From Candidatus Rokuibacteriota bacterium (lineage in GTDB: Bacteria > Methylomirabilota > Methylomirabilia > Rokubacteriales > CSP1-6), in assembly GCA_003221695.1 (NCBI GenBank), contig QHSX01000039.1:29637-93636 (forward strand): 64,000 nt of DNA, written 5' to 3'. Position numbers and translations under genes: made by a program. A model generated the notes under the pieces. That model was not told where the DNA came from, made no database searches, and saw only the letters and a program-made list of their open reading frames with translations. Shown here piece by piece: positions 37,342 to 47,349 of the stretch. Every line of letters begins with the position of its first letter. Position 1 is the stretch's first letter.

Positions 37342-38709
37342 CTATTTGAAGATCCTGAAAGCGTCGATCCGCACCAGGTCATTGTAGAGCGCGTAGACCA
37401 TCAGGAGCATCAGCAAAACGAACCCGAGCTGTTGCGCCGCTTCGCGCTTCCTGAGCGACAGCGGCCGCCCCATGATCGCCTCAATGACGAAGAAGAAGAG
37501 GTGTCCGCCGTCGAGCATCGGCACCGGCAGGAGGTTCAGCAGGGCGAGGTTCACGCTGATGATCGCCGTGAACACCGCGAGCGAGGCGGCGCCCTCCTTC
37601 GCCTGACGCCCGGCCTCCGCCGCGATCTGGATGGGGCCGCCGATGTTCGACGAGTCGATCTGCCGCGAGACGATTTTCCAGAGCCCCTTGGCCGTGAGCC
37701 AGGTCATGTCCCACGTCTTGACCCAGCCGTAGGCCACCGCGACGAGCGGGTTGTAGGGTTCGTAACGCACCACCCGGGTGACGATGCCCACCCCGATGCG
37801 TCCGATCTCGACCTCCTGCCCACCGGGCCCTTTCTCCCTGACGGCGGTAGCCGTGACGGTCAGCGTCGCGGGCTTGCCATCGCGTTCCACGACGACGTCG
37901 AAGGTCTCGCCGCCGCGCTTCTGGATCGCCTGCATGAGATCGTCGGGCGTGAAGACCGGCTGACCCGCGACCGCCAGGACCAGGTCCCCGACGCGCACGC
38001 CCGCCGTCTCGGCGGGTGTGCCCGGGTTCACGGCGCCGATCTGCGGCGTGAGCTTCGGCCCGGCGCCGAGCTCCCACGCGTCCTTCGGGTCCCGGAAGAT
38101 CGGGTCGCGCACGGTCGTTCGTCGCGGCGTCACGCTGAGCGTCAGCTCGGCCCCGCCGCGCCTGACGGTGAGCGTGAGCGGCCGCCCGTCCGATCCGGCG
38201 ACGGCGCGCTCGAGGTCCTCCCAGTGGGCGATCGGCCGGCCGTCCACGCGCGTCACGACGTCGTCGGTCATGAGGCCCGCCGCCGCCGCGGGGCCCGCGT
38301 CGGCGACCCGGCCGATGACCGGTGGCCAGACCGGCCGCCCGACGGTCGCGAGCACGACCGTGAAGATGAGCGCGGCGAGGACGAAGTTCATCCCGGGGCC
38401 CGCGAAGACGATCAGGAACCGCGCCCAGAGCGGCTTGAGCGCGAACGACTTCGCCGGATCGAAGGGGACGGGCCCGCTCCCGCCCTCGAGCGGGTTCTCC
38501 TCGCCCATCATCTTGACGTAGCCGCCCATCGGGACGGCGGAGAGACAGTACTCGGTCTCCTTCCCGCGCCAGCGGAGGAGCACCGGGCCGAACCCGATCG
38601 AGAAGCGCTCGACCCCGACCCCGGTGAGGCGCGCGACGATGAAGTGGCCGAGCTCGTGGATCAGGATGAGGATGCCGATGACGACGACGAACGAGACCAC
38701 GGTCATCAT
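37342..38709 (-). CDS. rseP: RIP metalloprotease RseP (site-2 protease)
   Basis: RseP is an inner-membrane zinc protease that cleaves transmembrane segments, for example of anti-sigma factors. The 455-residue product has HELGH at residues 18-22 in the first membrane helix and GFGPVLLRWRGKETEYCLSA, then PMGGYVKMMGEEN. Two PDZ domains lie at about 125-205 and 210-300. NLLPVPMLDGGHLFFFVIEA near the C-terminus holds the LDG motif. It overlaps dxr by ATGA and precedes ispG; this order is common. Confidence 0.95.
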   Translation of the reverse strand: MMTVVSFVVVIGILILIHELGHFIVARLTGVGVERFSIGFGPVLLRWRGKETEYCLSAVPMGGYVKMMGEENPLEGGSGPVPFDPAKSFALKPLWARFLIVFAGPGMNFVLAALIFTVVLATVGRPVWPPVIGRVADAGPAAAAGLMTDDVVTRVDGRPIAHWEDLERAVAGSDGRPLTLTVRRGGAELTLSVTPRRTTVRDPIFRDPKDAWELGAGPKLTPQIGAVNPGTPAETAGVRVGDLVLAVAGQPVFTPDDLMQAIQKRGGETFDVVVERDGKPATLTVTATAVREKGPGGQEVEIGRIGVGIVTRVVRYEPYNPLVAVAYGWVKTWDMTWLTAKGLWKIVSRQIDSSNIGGPIQIAAEAGRQAKEGAASLAVFTAIISVNLALLNLLPVPMLDGGHLFFFVIEAIMGRPLSLRKREAAQQLGFVLLMLLMVYALYNDLVRIDAFRIFK

Positions 38710-39881
38710 GCGGAGGCGCCTCCGCGGCACACGTCGATCCTGCGTCCCACCCGCAGGCGGGTCTCGGCGTCGATCGCCACGCACTCCTCGAGCGAGCGGA
38801 CAGCGCCGGCGCCGGCGTCGTCGAGCGCCCACTCGATCAGCTGGGCGATCTCGGTGAACCCGATGCGGCGGTCGAGGAAGGCGGCGACCGCGACCTCGTT
38901 CGCCGCGTTGAGCACGACCGGTGCGGCCCCGCCGCGCTCGAGCGCGCCGCGCGCCAGCCTGAGGCAGGGGAACTTGTCCGTGTCGGGCGCGTAGAACGTC
39001 AGCTGCCCCACCCGGGTGAGGTCGAGGCGGGCGGCCGGCGTCGGCCGCCGCTCGGGATACGTGAGGGCGTAGAGGATGGGCACACCCATGTCGGCGAGGC
39101 CGAGCTGGGCGATGACCGACCCGTCCACGTACTCCACCATCGAGTGCACGATCGACTGCGGGTGGACGACGACCTGCACCTGGTCCGAGGCCACGTCGAA
39201 CAGCCAGCGTGCCTCGATGATCTCGAGCCCCTTGTTCATGAGTGTCGCCGAGTCGATCGTGATCTTCGCGCCCATCTTCCACGTGGGATGCTTGAGCGCG
39301 TCCTCGACCGTCATCGCCGCGAGGTTGGCCTTCGGCGTCTCGCGGAACGGTCCACCGGACGCGGTCAGCAGAATCCGGTGGACGTCGGCCCGATTGTGGC
39401 CCGCCAGGCACTGGAAGACGGCGCTGTGCTCGGAGTCCACGGGGAGGAGCCTCACGCCGCGCGCGCGCGCGGCGGCCGTCATCAGGCTCCCCGCCATCAC
39501 GAGCGTCTCCTTGTTGGCGAGCGCGACGGTCCGGCCCGCGACGATCGCGGCCATCGTCGGCAGGAGCCCGGCGCCGCCGACGAGCGCCGAGACGACGACG
39601 TCGGCATCCACGTCGCGTGTGAGCGCCACGAGGCCGTCCGGCCCGACGAGGAGCTCCGGCCGCGGGCTCGGCAGGATGCGCGCCAGCTGATCGAGCGCGC
39701 CTCCGTCGAGGAGCGCGACGGCGCGCGGCGAGTACTTCCGGCAGAGATCGGCGACGCGCTCGACGTTGGACCCGCGCGCGGCGAGCCCGACCACCCGGAA
39801 CTCCTCCGGGAAGCTCGAGACCAGATCGAGTGTCCGGAGACCGACGGAGCCGGTCGCGCCGAGCAACGTGATCCGTTTCAT
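38706..39881 (-). CDS. dxr: 1-deoxy-D-xylulose 5-phosphate reductoisomerase
   Basis: Dxr converts DXP to MEP with NADPH, the committed step of the MEP pathway. The 391-residue product has the nucleotide loop LLGATGSVGLRTLDLV, ALANKETLVMAG, the metal/substrate site PVDSEHSAVFQCL, LTASGGPFRETPK, KHPTWKMGAKITIDSATLMN and KGLEIIEARWLF. Length is normal. It lies between uppS and rseP; cdsA, usually found here, is missing. Confidence 0.96.
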   Translation of the reverse strand: MKRITLLGATGSVGLRTLDLVSSFPEEFRVVGLAARGSNVERVADLCRKYSPRAVALLDGGALDQLARILPSPRPELLVGPDGLVALTRDVDADVVVSALVGGAGLLPTMAAIVAGRTVALANKETLVMAGSLMTAAARARGVRLLPVDSEHSAVFQCLAGHNRADVHRILLTASGGPFRETPKANLAAMTVEDALKHPTWKMGAKITIDSATLMNKGLEIIEARWLFDVASDQVQVVVHPQSIVHSMVEYVDGSVIAQLGLADMGVPILYALTYPERRPTPAARLDLTRVGQLTFYAPDTDKFPCLRLARGALERGGAAPVVLNAANEVAVAAFLDRRIGFTEIAQLIEWALDDAGAGAVRSLEECVAIDAETRLRVGRRIDVCRGGASA

Positions 39882-39891
39882 TCCCCTCTCG

Positions 39892-40674
39892 CTAGACCCC
39901 GCCGAACCGGCGCGTCCGCCCCTGGAACTCGGCGATCGCGCGGTAGAGGTCGACGGCGCCGAAGTCCGGCCAGAGGGTCGGTGTGATCCACAGCTCGGTG
40001 TAGGCGATCTGCCACAGGAGAAAGTTCGACACGCGCATCTCGCCGCTCGTCCGGATCAGGAGGTCGGGGTCCGGCACGTCGGCGGTGTAGAGAGCCTGCT
40101 GGATCTCCTTTTCCCCGATGTCCTCGGGCCGGAGCTCTCCGGCTTGCACCTGCCGCGCGAGCGCGCGGCAGGCGTCGATGAGCTCATCGCGCCCGCCGTA
40201 GTTGAACGCCATCATGAGGGTGAGGCCCGTGTTGTCGCGCGTCGCCTGGACCACGTGGTCGATCCCCCGGCGCACCTGGAGCGGCACGCCGTTCGTACGC
40301 CCGAGCACGCGGAGACGCACGTTGCGCTCCATGAGCTCCGGCAGCTCCGAGCGGATCGCCCGCTCGAGCAGGCGCAGGAGGGTCGACACCTCGTCCTCCG
40401 GCCGACTCCAGTTCTCGGTCGAGAACGCGTACAGCGTCAGGTAGCGCAGGCCGAGCGCGTCCGCGGCGCGGACGATCGCGCGCGCCGTCTTCACGCCCTC
40501 CCGGTGGCCGGCGACGCGCGGCAGGCCCCGCCGCGTCGCCCAGCGGCCATTGCCGTCCATGATGATCGCGACATGCGCGGGCCGCGGCTGGGCGCGCACG
40601 ACCGCGAGCAGCTCGACCTCGTCGAGCCCGGCCAGCTCCACCTGCGCTCCGGCACCCACGGGTTTCAACGCCAT
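39892..40674 (-). CDS. uppS: undecaprenyl diphosphate synthase (isoprenyl transferase)
   Basis: UppS elongates farnesyl diphosphate with IPP in cis to make the lipid carrier precursor for cell-wall synthesis. The 260-residue product has HVAIIMDGNGRWATRRGLPR, GHREGVKTARAIV, LYAFSTENWSRP, MMAFNYGGRDEL and LIRTSGEMRVSNFLLWQIAY. About 30 residues precede the catalytic motif, slightly longer than usual. It consumes isoprenoid units made by the neighbouring dxr and ispG pathway. Confidence 0.96.
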   Translation of the reverse strand: MALKPVGAGAQVELAGLDEVELLAVVRAQPRPAHVAIIMDGNGRWATRRGLPRVAGHREGVKTARAIVRAADALGLRYLTLYAFSTENWSRPEDEVSTLLRLLERAIRSELPELMERNVRLRVLGRTNGVPLQVRRGIDHVVQATRDNTGLTLMMAFNYGGRDELIDACRALARQVQAGELRPEDIGEKEIQQALYTADVPDPDLLIRTSGEMRVSNFLLWQIAYTELWITPTLWPDFGAVDLYRAIAEFQGRTRRFGGV

Positions 40675-40697
40675 GCGACGGTCATGTCACACATGGG

Positions 40698-41252
40698 CTA
40701 GAAGGACAAAATTTCCTGCTCCTTCTTCTTCAGGAGCTCGTCCACCTTCACGATGTACCTGTCGGTCGTCTTCTGGATCTGGTCGTGGCCGCGGCGCTCC
40801 TCGTCCTCGGAGATCTTCTTGTCGTGGGCCATGGCTTTGAGCTTGTCGTTCGCCTCGCGCCGGATGTTCCGGATCGCGACGCGGGCTTCCTCGGCGTGCT
40901 TGGCGACGGTCTTCACGAGTTGCTTCCGCCGCTCCTCGGTCGGGGGTGGGATTGCGAGCCGGATCACCTTTCCGTCGTTGATCGGCGTGAGCCCGAGGTC
41001 CGACGCCATGATGGCCTTCTCGATCGCCTTGAGCTGGCTCACTTCCCACGGCTGGATCGTGAGCGTGCGGGCGTCCGGCACCGAGATGGACGCCATCTGG
41101 TTGAGCGGCGTCGGCGTGCCGTAGTAGTCCGCGCGGAGCGCGTCCAGCAGCCCCGTCGAGGCGCGCCCGGTTCGCACGGTGGCGAACTCGCGCCCGAGCG
41201 CCTCGAGCGCAGCGCCCATCCTGGCCTCCGCATCCTTCAGCAGCGTCTGCAT
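40698..41252 (-). CDS. frr: ribosome recycling factor
   Basis: RRF splits post-termination ribosomes with EF-G. The 184-residue product has the family length and motifs: [40 protein letters not shown] and [20 protein letters not shown], followed by RRKQLVK. The C-terminus is charged ([16 protein letters not shown]). It sits in the classical rpsB-tsf-pyrH-frr order. Confidence 0.97.
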   Translation of the reverse strand: MQTLLKDAEARMGAALEALGREFATVRTGRASTGLLDALRADYYGTPTPLNQMASISVPDARTLTIQPWEVSQLKAIEKAIMASDLGLTPINDGKVIRLAIPPPTEERRKQLVKTVAKHAEEARVAIRNIRREANDKLKAMAHDKKISEDEERRGHDQIQKTTDRYIVKVDELLKKKEQEILSF

Positions 41253-41255
41253 GCC

Positions 41256-41996
41256 TTACCCTCCAGCCGACACGATCGAGCCGACCGGTTCGCCGAGCAC
41301 GATCCGCCTGACGTTCCCGGAACGGGTCAGATCGAAGACGATGATCGGCAGCTTGTTGTCCATGCAGAGCGAGATCGCGGCCGAGTCCATGACCTGGAGC
41401 CCCCGGTTCAGCACGTCGATGTAGGTCACGTGCGCCAGCCGCTGGGCGCGCGGGTCGCGCTGCGGGTCGGCCGAGTAGATGCCGTCGACCTTCGTCGCCT
41501 TCATGATCGCGTCGGCGCCGATCTCGACCGCGCGAAGCGCGCCGGCCGTGTCGGTCGTGAAGAAGGGGTTCCCGGTACCCGCGGCGAAGATGACGACACG
41601 GCCCTTCTCGAGGTGCCGGATGGCGCGTCGACGAATGTACGGCTCCGCCACGGCGCGCATCTCGATCGCGGAGAGCACGCGCGTCTGCAAGCCGGCTTTC
41701 TCGAGCGCGTCCTGGAGCGCGAGCGCGTTGATCACCGTCGCGAGCATGCCCATGTAGTCGGCGGTCGCGCGATCCATGCCGCCGGCGCTCGCCGCGATGC
41801 CGCGGAAGATGTTGCCGCCGCCGATGACGATCGCGACCTGGACGCCGAGCGTCGTGACCTCGCGGATTTCCGCGGCCATCCGCACCAGCATCTGCGGATC
41901 GATCCCGTAGCCCTGGCTGCCGGCGAGGGCCTCCCCCGACAGCTTCAGGACGATACGGCGGTACGCCGGGCGCGCGGCCCCTGCACCCGCCGCCAT
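41256..41996 (-). CDS. pyrH: uridylate kinase
   Basis: PyrH phosphorylates UMP to UDP. The 246-residue product of the amino acid kinase fold has [80 protein letters not shown] and [10 protein letters not shown]. It is four bases from frr and two from tsf. The N-terminus carries a short alanine-rich extension. Confidence 0.97.
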   Translation of the reverse strand: MAAGAGAARPAYRRIVLKLSGEALAGSQGYGIDPQMLVRMAAEIREVTTLGVQVAIVIGGGNIFRGIAASAGGMDRATADYMGMLATVINALALQDALEKAGLQTRVLSAIEMRAVAEPYIRRRAIRHLEKGRVVIFAAGTGNPFFTTDTAGALRAVEIGADAIMKATKVDGIYSADPQRDPRAQRLAHVTYIDVLNRGLQVMDSAAISLCMDNKLPIIVFDLTRSGNVRRIVLGEPVGSIVSAGG

Positions 41997-41997
41997 C

Positions 41998-42603
41998 CTA
42001 CCCCGCCTCGCCGACCTGGAACCGCGCGAAGCGCTTGACGGCCACGCGCTCGCCCGTCTTGGCGTTCACGCCGTCGACGACGTCTCGGACTCGCGTCTTG
42101 CCCGACGCGTCCTTGATGAAGGCCTGCTCGAGCAGGCACTGCTCGCCGAAGAACTTCTCGAGCTTGCCCTCGACGATCTTGTCGATGATCTGCGGCGGCT
42201 TCTTCTGGTCGGCGAGCTGGGCCCGGTAGACCTCGCGCTCGCGCTCGACGACCGCCGGGGGCACGTCCTCGCGCCCGACGTACGCGGGGTTCGCCGCGGC
42301 AATCTGCATCGCGACGTCCCTGACGAGCGCCTGGAACGCGTCGGTCTTGGCCACGAAGTCCGTCTCGCAGTTGACCTCGACGAGCACGCCAAGCTTGGCC
42401 CCGGGGTGGATGTAGGCCGCGACGACGCCCTCCTTCGCTTCCCGGTGCGCGCGCTTCGCCGCCTGCGCGAGCCCTTTCTTCCGGAGGTACTCGATCGCCG
42501 ATTCTAGATTTCCCCGCGTCTCCTCGAGGGCCTCTTTGCAGTCCATCACCCCCGCGCCCGTGCGGTCGCGGAGCTCCTTCACGAGCTGGGCGCTCGACGC
42601 CAT
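41998..42603 (-). CDS. tsf: elongation factor Ts
   Basis: EF-Ts recycles EF-Tu by nucleotide exchange. The 201-residue product is the short (Thermus-like) form with the UBA start ([20 protein letters not shown], then [19 protein letters not shown]), [20 protein letters not shown] and a single C-terminal core region. The ATG at 42603 is two bases from the rpsB stop. Confidence 0.96.
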   Translation of the reverse strand: MASSAQLVKELRDRTGAGVMDCKEALEETRGNLESAIEYLRKKGLAQAAKRAHREAKEGVVAAYIHPGAKLGVLVEVNCETDFVAKTDAFQALVRDVAMQIAAANPAYVGREDVPPAVVEREREVYRAQLADQKKPPQIIDKIVEGKLEKFFGEQCLLEQAFIKDASGKTRVRDVVDGVNAKTGERVAVKRFARFQVGEAG

Positions 42604-42605
42604 CG

Positions 42606-43376
42606 TTAACTCTCCGCCTCGATCGCGGCCACCTCGGCGGGCTCGGCGACCGTCTCGGTCGCCTCGGCCGCCGCCCCGGTCTCGTCCTTTGACAGGGTGC
42701 CGCGCCCCTCGTTGATCGCGTCCGCGATGCGCGACGTGATGAGTCGCACGGCCCGGATCGCGTCGTCGTTGCCCGGGATCGGGTAGTCGATCCCGGACGG
42801 ATCACAGTTGGTGTCGACGATCGCCACGATCGGGATGCCGAGCCGCTGCGCCTCCGCCACCGCGATTTTCTCCTTACGCGGGTCGATGATGAAGACCGCC
42901 GAGGGCAGCTGCTCCATCGCCTTGATGCCGACGAGCGCCTTCTGGAGCTTCTCTCGCTCGCGGTCGAGCTCGAGCGCCTCCTTCTTCGGAACCCGCTCAA
43001 ACTCGCCCGTCTCCTTCATCTCCTCGAGTTTCTTGAGCCGCGCGATCGACTTGCGGATCGTCGCGAAGTTCGTCAGCGTCCCGCCCAGCCAGCGCTCGTT
43101 CACGTAGAACATGGAGCACCGGGTCGCCTCCTCGAAGACCGTCTCCTGTGCCTGCTTCTTGGTGCCGACGAAGAGCACGGTGCCCCCGCCGGCGGCCAGG
43201 TCGCGGACGAACGCGTAGGCCTCGCGGAACTTCTTGAGCGTCTTTTGTAGGTCGATGATGTAGATGCCGTTGCGCTCCCCGAAGATGTACTTCTGCATCT
43301 TCGGGTTCCACCGCTTGGTCTGGTGGCCGAAGTGCACTCCGGCCTCCAGCAACTCCTTCATCGTCAACGTCGCCAT
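42606..43376 (-). CDS. rpsB: 30S ribosomal protein S2
   Basis: S2 is a 30S body protein that helps S1 bind. The 256-residue product has [60 protein letters not shown] and [20 protein letters not shown], with an acidic Ala/Glu tail after 225. ATG 43376 has AAGGAGG five bases upstream. The 82-base gap to argJ shows no clear promoter or terminator, so rpsB may be read through from rplM. Confidence 0.97.
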   Translation of the reverse strand: MATLTMKELLEAGVHFGHQTKRWNPKMQKYIFGERNGIYIIDLQKTLKKFREAYAFVRDLAAGGGTVLFVGTKKQAQETVFEEATRCSMFYVNERWLGGTLTNFATIRKSIARLKKLEEMKETGEFERVPKKEALELDREREKLQKALVGIKAMEQLPSAVFIIDPRKEKIAVAEAQRLGIPIVAIVDTNCDPSGIDYPIPGNDDAIRAVRLITSRIADAINEGRGTLSKDETGAAAEATETVAEPAEVAAIEAES

Positions 43377-43458
43377 GACTCCTCCTTCGGTTTGCCTCCG
43401 CCGCGCCACGGGGCTGGTGTGCGCCCGACCGAAAGCGCGCGGCGTGCGTGATGGTGGA

Positions 43459-44679
43459 CTACGTCGTGTATTTGGCGTTGATCCTCACGTACTCCTCGCT
43501 GAGGTCACAGGTCCAGACGCGGTCCTCGCCGCGGCCGAGGCCCAGGTCGATCGTGATCTCGTACTCTCGCCCTCCCATGATCTCCCGGATGCGCTCCAGG
43601 CGCACCCCTTCCCGCAGCATGCCGCGCTCGACGAGCCGCTCGCCGCCGAAGGCGATGGCCACCTTGTCCTGCTCCACCCGCGCCGGCGACTTGCCGAGGG
43701 CCATCATGATCCGCCCCCAGTTCGGATCGGCGCCGTTGAGCGCGGTCTTCACGAGCGGCGAGTTCGCCACGCTCCGCGCCGCGAGCAGCGCGTCGCGCCG
43801 GCTCGCCGCCCCGCGCACCGCGATCGCGACGAGCTTCGTCGCGCCCTCACCGTCCGCGACGAGCGCCCGCGCGAGCCGCTGCATCAGCGCCTCCAGGCCG
43901 GCGGCGAACTGCGCGAGCCCCCGCCCGCGCTCGAGGGGTCGGTTCTCGGCGAGCCCGTTCGCGAGGACCGCCACCGTGTCGCTCGTGGACTGGTCCGCGT
44001 CCACCGTGATGCAGTTGAAGGATCGGTCCACGGTTCGCCGCACGACGGCCGTGAGCGCCGCCGGCGCCACGACCGCGTCGGTCGCCGCGAAGCAGAACAT
44101 GGTCGCCAGGTGGGGCTCGATCATGCCGACGCCCTTCGCGATCCCGCCGATCGTGACGGCGCGACCGTCGATCTCGAGCCGGAGCGCCGCTTCCTTCGGC
44201 TTGGTATCCGTGGTGAGAATCGCCTCGGCCGCGGCCCGCCCACCCTGCGGGGACAGCGCCTTGGCGAGCTTCGGCAGTGCGGCGCGGATCTTGTCCATCG
44301 GCAGCGGGACACCGATGACGCCGGTCGAGGCGACCAGGACATGCGTCGCGGGAATCCGCAGCAGCTCGCCGACGAGCCGAGTCATCTCGCGCGCGTCGCT
44401 GATCCCGCGCTCACCCGTGCACACGTTGGCGCAGCCGCTCGAGGCGACGATCGCCTGGGCCTGGCCGCCGCGCGCGTGCTCCATGGAGACGCGCACCGGG
44501 GCGCCCTTGACCTGGTTCGAGGTGAACCTCACGGCGGCGCGCGCGGGCGTCGACGAGTAGATCAGCGCGAGATCCTTCTTCCCGCTCGGCTTAATGCCCG
44601 CCGCCACGCCGCCCGCGAGGATCCCGGGCACCGCCGTGACGCCGCCCTCGAGCCACTCGACGACCTCCGCCGGCGCCAT
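43459..44679 (-). CDS. argJ: bifunctional ornithine acetyltransferase/N-acetylglutamate synthase
   Basis: ArgJ recycles the acetyl group from N-acetylornithine to glutamate in arginine synthesis. The 406-residue precursor self-cleaves before the nucleophile threonine, here T193 in [17 protein letters not shown]. Other motifs are [30 protein letters not shown] and [20 protein letters not shown]. The ATG at 44679 is four bases after the argC stop. Its place among ribosomal protein genes is unusual; argC-argJ is inserted between rpsI and rpsB. Confidence 0.95.
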   Translation of the reverse strand: MAPAEVVEWLEGGVTAVPGILAGGVAAGIKPSGKKDLALIYSSTPARAAVRFTSNQVKGAPVRVSMEHARGGQAQAIVASSGCANVCTGERGISDAREMTRLVGELLRIPATHVLVASTGVIGVPLPMDKIRAALPKLAKALSPQGGRAAAEAILTTDTKPKEAALRLEIDGRAVTIGGIAKGVGMIEPHLATMFCFAATDAVVAPAALTAVVRRTVDRSFNCITVDADQSTSDTVAVLANGLAENRPLERGRGLAQFAAGLEALMQRLARALVADGEGATKLVAIAVRGAASRRDALLAARSVANSPLVKTALNGADPNWGRIMMALGKSPARVEQDKVAIAFGGERLVERGMLREGVRLERIREIMGGREYEITIDLGLGRGEDRVWTCDLSEEYVRINAKYTT

Positions 44680-44683
44680 CGCG

Positions 44684-45733
44684 TTAGGGATACACGGGAG
44701 GCGACTCGAGCCCCGTGCGCTCTGGCCAGCCGAACATGACGTTGAGGTTCTGGACGCCGTTGGCCGAGCCCCCTTTGCCGAGGTTGTCGATCGCCGACAG
44801 GCACACGGCGCGAGCGGTCCTCCCATCGGCGACCACCGCAACGTCGCAGTAGTTCGACCCGACGACCGCGCGCGTGGTCGGCCGCTCGCCTTCGTCCAGC
44901 ACGCGGACGAACGGCTCGCCGGCGTAGAACTCGCGGTAGACGGCAAGGAGCTCGGGCGTCGAGAGTGTCGTGGCGAGCGGCACCGAGGCGGTGGTGAAGA
45001 GCCCGCGGTTGAGCGGGACGAGGTGGGGCGTGAAGGCGACGCGGAGCGAGGCGCCGGCGAGCGCGCCGAGCTCCTGCTCGATCTCGGGCGTGTGGCGGTG
45101 GCTCGCGATCGCGTACGCCTGCACGTTCTCGTTCGCTTCGGTATAGAGGTACATCGGATCGATCTTCCGGCCCTGCGCCCCGGCACCGGTCACGCCGGAC
45201 TTGCCGTCGATCACGATGCCGTCCAGACGCGCGAGCCCGCGCTTGAGCAGGGGGGCCGTCGCGAGGATCGCGCCGGCCGGGTAGCAGCCCGGCGACGCGA
45301 CGAGCGCCGCGGCGGCGATCGCCTTGCGATGGAGCTCGGGCAGGCCGTAGACCGCCTCGGCGAGGCCGGCGAGATCGGTGTGCGGCGCCTTGTACCACGT
45401 CACGTAGTCGTCCGGGTCGCGCAGCCGGTAGTCGGCGGAGAGATCGATCGCCCGCACGCCGCGGCGACGCAGGATCGGCACCACGCGCTGCGACTCCATG
45501 TGGGGCAGGGCGAGGAACACGGCGTCGGCGACCCCGGCGAGCCACTCGGCCTCGAGGTCGTGGAAGGCGAGCTCCGTCAACCCCCGCAGATGCGGGTAGG
45601 CACGCCCGAGCGGCTCGCCGGCCCGCCGCTCGGAGGTCACGCCGGTGATCTCGATCTTCGGATGGCTCAGCAGGAGCCGCAGGAGCTCGGCACCGATGTA
45701 GCCGCTCGCGCCGGCCAGGGCAACGCGCACCAC
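44684..45733 (-). CDS. argC: N-acetyl-gamma-glutamyl-phosphate reductase
   Basis: ArgC reduces N-acetylglutamyl phosphate to the semialdehyde with NADPH. The 349-residue product starts VVRVALAGASGYIGAELLRL (nucleotide-binding loop). It has FLALPHMESQRVVP, the catalytic cysteine C150 in VASPGCYPAGAILATAPLL and PHLVPLNRGLFTTA. Two adjacent GTG codons (45733 and 45730) are possible starts. It precedes argJ by four bases. Confidence 0.94.
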   Translation of the reverse strand: MVRVALAGASGYIGAELLRLLLSHPKIEITGVTSERRAGEPLGRAYPHLRGLTELAFHDLEAEWLAGVADAVFLALPHMESQRVVPILRRRGVRAIDLSADYRLRDPDDYVTWYKAPHTDLAGLAEAVYGLPELHRKAIAAAALVASPGCYPAGAILATAPLLKRGLARLDGIVIDGKSGVTGAGAQGRKIDPMYLYTEANENVQAYAIASHRHTPEIEQELGALAGASLRVAFTPHLVPLNRGLFTTASVPLATTLSTPELLAVYREFYAGEPFVRVLDEGERPTTRAVVGSNYCDVAVVADGRTARAVCLSAIDNLGKGGSANGVQNLNVMFGWPERTGLESPPVYP

Positions 45734-45750
45734 GTCACGCCGCCTCGGCA

Positions 45751-46149
45751 CTAGCGCTTCGAGTACTGGAACTTTTGGCGCGCGCCGGGCTGGCCGTACT
45801 TCTTGCGCTCGCGCATCCGCGGATCGCGCGTCAGGAGCCCCGCCTTCTTGAGCGGCAGCCGGAGTTTGTCGTCGAACCGCGCGAGCGCCCGCGCGATGCC
45901 GTGGCGCACGGCACCCGCCTGGCCCGTGGGGCCGCCGCCACCCACGGTCGCGATCACGTCGAACTGCCCGACGGTGTTCGTCACCTGGAGGGGCTGCGCG
46001 ATGATCATGCGCAGCGTCTCGCGCGGGAAGTAGTCCTCGAACGCGCGTCCGTTGATGGCGATGCGCCCGGCGCCGGGCCGGATCCACACCCGGGCGACCG
46101 ACGTCTTGCGCCGCCCGGTTCCATAAAACCTGTCGAGCACTGCGGCCAT
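45751..46149 (-). CDS. rpsI: 30S ribosomal protein S9
   Basis: S9 binds the 30S head and its C-terminal tail touches P-site tRNA. The 132-residue product has [20 protein letters not shown], the [20 protein letters not shown] signature and the basic end [14 protein letters not shown]. Its ATG shares one base with the rplM stop (TGATG). Confidence 0.97.
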   Translation of the reverse strand: MAAVLDRFYGTGRRKTSVARVWIRPGAGRIAINGRAFEDYFPRETLRMIIAQPLQVTNTVGQFDVIATVGGGGPTGQAGAVRHGIARALARFDDKLRLPLKKAGLLTRDPRMRERKKYGQPGARQKFQYSKR

Positions 46150-46598
46150 CAGCGGACCTCCGACTTGGTGGACCCGGGCATCGCGACCGGCTGCTGAGCC
46201 TGGTGGGGATGGGCGGCGCCCCGGTAGACTTTGAGCTTCTTGGCCATCGCCCGGCCGAGCCGGTTCTTCGGCAGCATCCCCTGGACCGCCCACTCGATGA
46301 CGCGCTCGGGATGAGTCTTGAGCATCGTTTCGGCGCGCACCTCGCGCAGACCACCGATGTACCCCGAGTGCCAGCGGTACACCTTGTCGCGGAGCTTCCG
46401 TCCCGTGAGATGGACCTTCTCGGCGTTCACGATCACGACGTGATCGCCCATGGCGAGGTGCGGCACGAACGTCGGCTTGTGCTTCCCGCGGAGGATTGAG
46501 GCGACGCGACTGGCCAAGCGACCCAGGACCTGACCCTCGGCATCCAGGACAAACCACTTCCGCTCGATTTCGCTCTCCTTTGGCATCGGCGTCGGCAT
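46149..46598 (-). CDS. rplM: 50S ribosomal protein L13
   Basis: L13 is an early 23S-binding protein. The 149-residue product has [60 protein letters not shown] and [20 protein letters not shown], followed by [16 protein letters not shown] 46598 has AGAGGA six bases upstream; an internal ATG four codons later is possible. A sigma70-like promoter lies about 60 bases upstream. Confidence 0.96.
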   Translation of the reverse strand: MPTPMPKESEIERKWFVLDAEGQVLGRLASRVASILRGKHKPTFVPHLAMGDHVVIVNAEKVHLTGRKLRDKVYRWHSGYIGGLREVRAETMLKTHPERVIEWAVQGMLPKNRLGRAMAKKLKVYRGAAHPHQAQQPVAMPGSTKSEVR

Positions 46599-46655
46599 TT
46601 CATTCCTCTCGACGGCTCTAAGTGGGCGTCCGGACAGAAAAATTTGCAACAAGCT

Positions 46656-46684
46656 ACTGTATTGGAAAACGCGCGCCCTGTCAA
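46656..46684 (-). promoter_or_regulatory. sigma70-type promoter for rplM-rpsI and downstream genes
   Basis: TTGACA (46684-46679), a 17-base spacer and TACAGT (46661-46656). This gives a perfect -35, four of six -10 bases and ideal spacing, in a visibly AT-richer patch. The -35 box contains the nth stop codon. It probably starts the long leftward operon. Confidence 0.65.
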
Positions 46685-47337
46685 CGAATGCTGGTTTTGT
46701 CGGGCCAAGGACACAGCGCGCGGACCGGGCAAACCGGACACGCCGGCTTCCGTGCCGAGCAGGTGCGGCGCCCGTGCGTCGTCAGGAGGTGGGTCGTCCG
46801 CGTCCACTCCCGCCGTGGAAGCACATCGACGAGCTGGTCGTGGATCTCGTCGGCGTCCTCGGAGCGCGCCAGCCCGAGGCGCTGGGAGACCCGGAAGACG
46901 TGGGTGTCCACGGCGATCGCCGGCTGGTCGAAGGCGTTCCCGAGGATGACGTTGGCCGTCTTGAGGCCGACGCCCGGCAGCGCGGTCAGCGCCTCCCGTG
47001 TCCGAGGCACCGTGCCCCCGTGGCGCTCGCAGAGCGCCCGCGCCATGCCGACGAGGGCGCGCGCCTTGGCGCGGAAGAAGCCCGTCGAGTGGATCAGGCG
47101 CTCGAGCGTCGCGACGTCGGCCCCGGCCCAGTCACGGGCCGTTCGGTACTTCGCGAAGAGCGCGGGCGTCACCATGTTCACGCGCTCGTCGGTGCACTGG
47201 GCCGCCAGGATCGTCGCGACGAGGAGTTCGAGCGGGCTCGTGAAGTCGAGGGCGATCTTGGCGCCGGGATAGGCTCTCTTGAGCGCTCGGATGATCTTTC
47301 GCGCACGCGCGCGCCTCGCGTCCAACGATTCCCGCAT
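46681..47337 (-). CDS. nth: endonuclease III
   Basis: Nth removes oxidised pyrimidines and cuts at abasic sites. The 218-residue product has [20 protein letters not shown] and the helix-hairpin-helix [20 protein letters not shown] (catalytic lysine in GLKTAN). The catalytic aspartate is in [16 protein letters not shown]. The 4Fe-4S cluster cysteines are in [17 protein letters not shown] (C-x6-C-x2-C-x5-C). It lies between the glycosyltransferase gene and the rplM promoter. Confidence 0.96.
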   Translation of the reverse strand: MRESLDARRARARKIIRALKRAYPGAKIALDFTSPLELLVATILAAQCTDERVNMVTPALFAKYRTARDWAGADVATLERLIHSTGFFRAKARALVGMARALCERHGGTVPRTREALTALPGVGLKTANVILGNAFDQPAIAVDTHVFRVSQRLGLARSEDADEIHDQLVDVLPRREWTRTTHLLTTHGRRTCSARKPACPVCPVRALCPWPDKTSIR

Positions 47338-47349
47338 CGAACTCTCCCG

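Noticed and set aside
43264..44739. Many long open frames on the strand opposite to real genes (for example here over rpsB and argJ)
   Set aside because: They are Arg/Gly/Ala-rich mirror frames expected at high GC, have no family motifs and lie fully over genes with clear homology.
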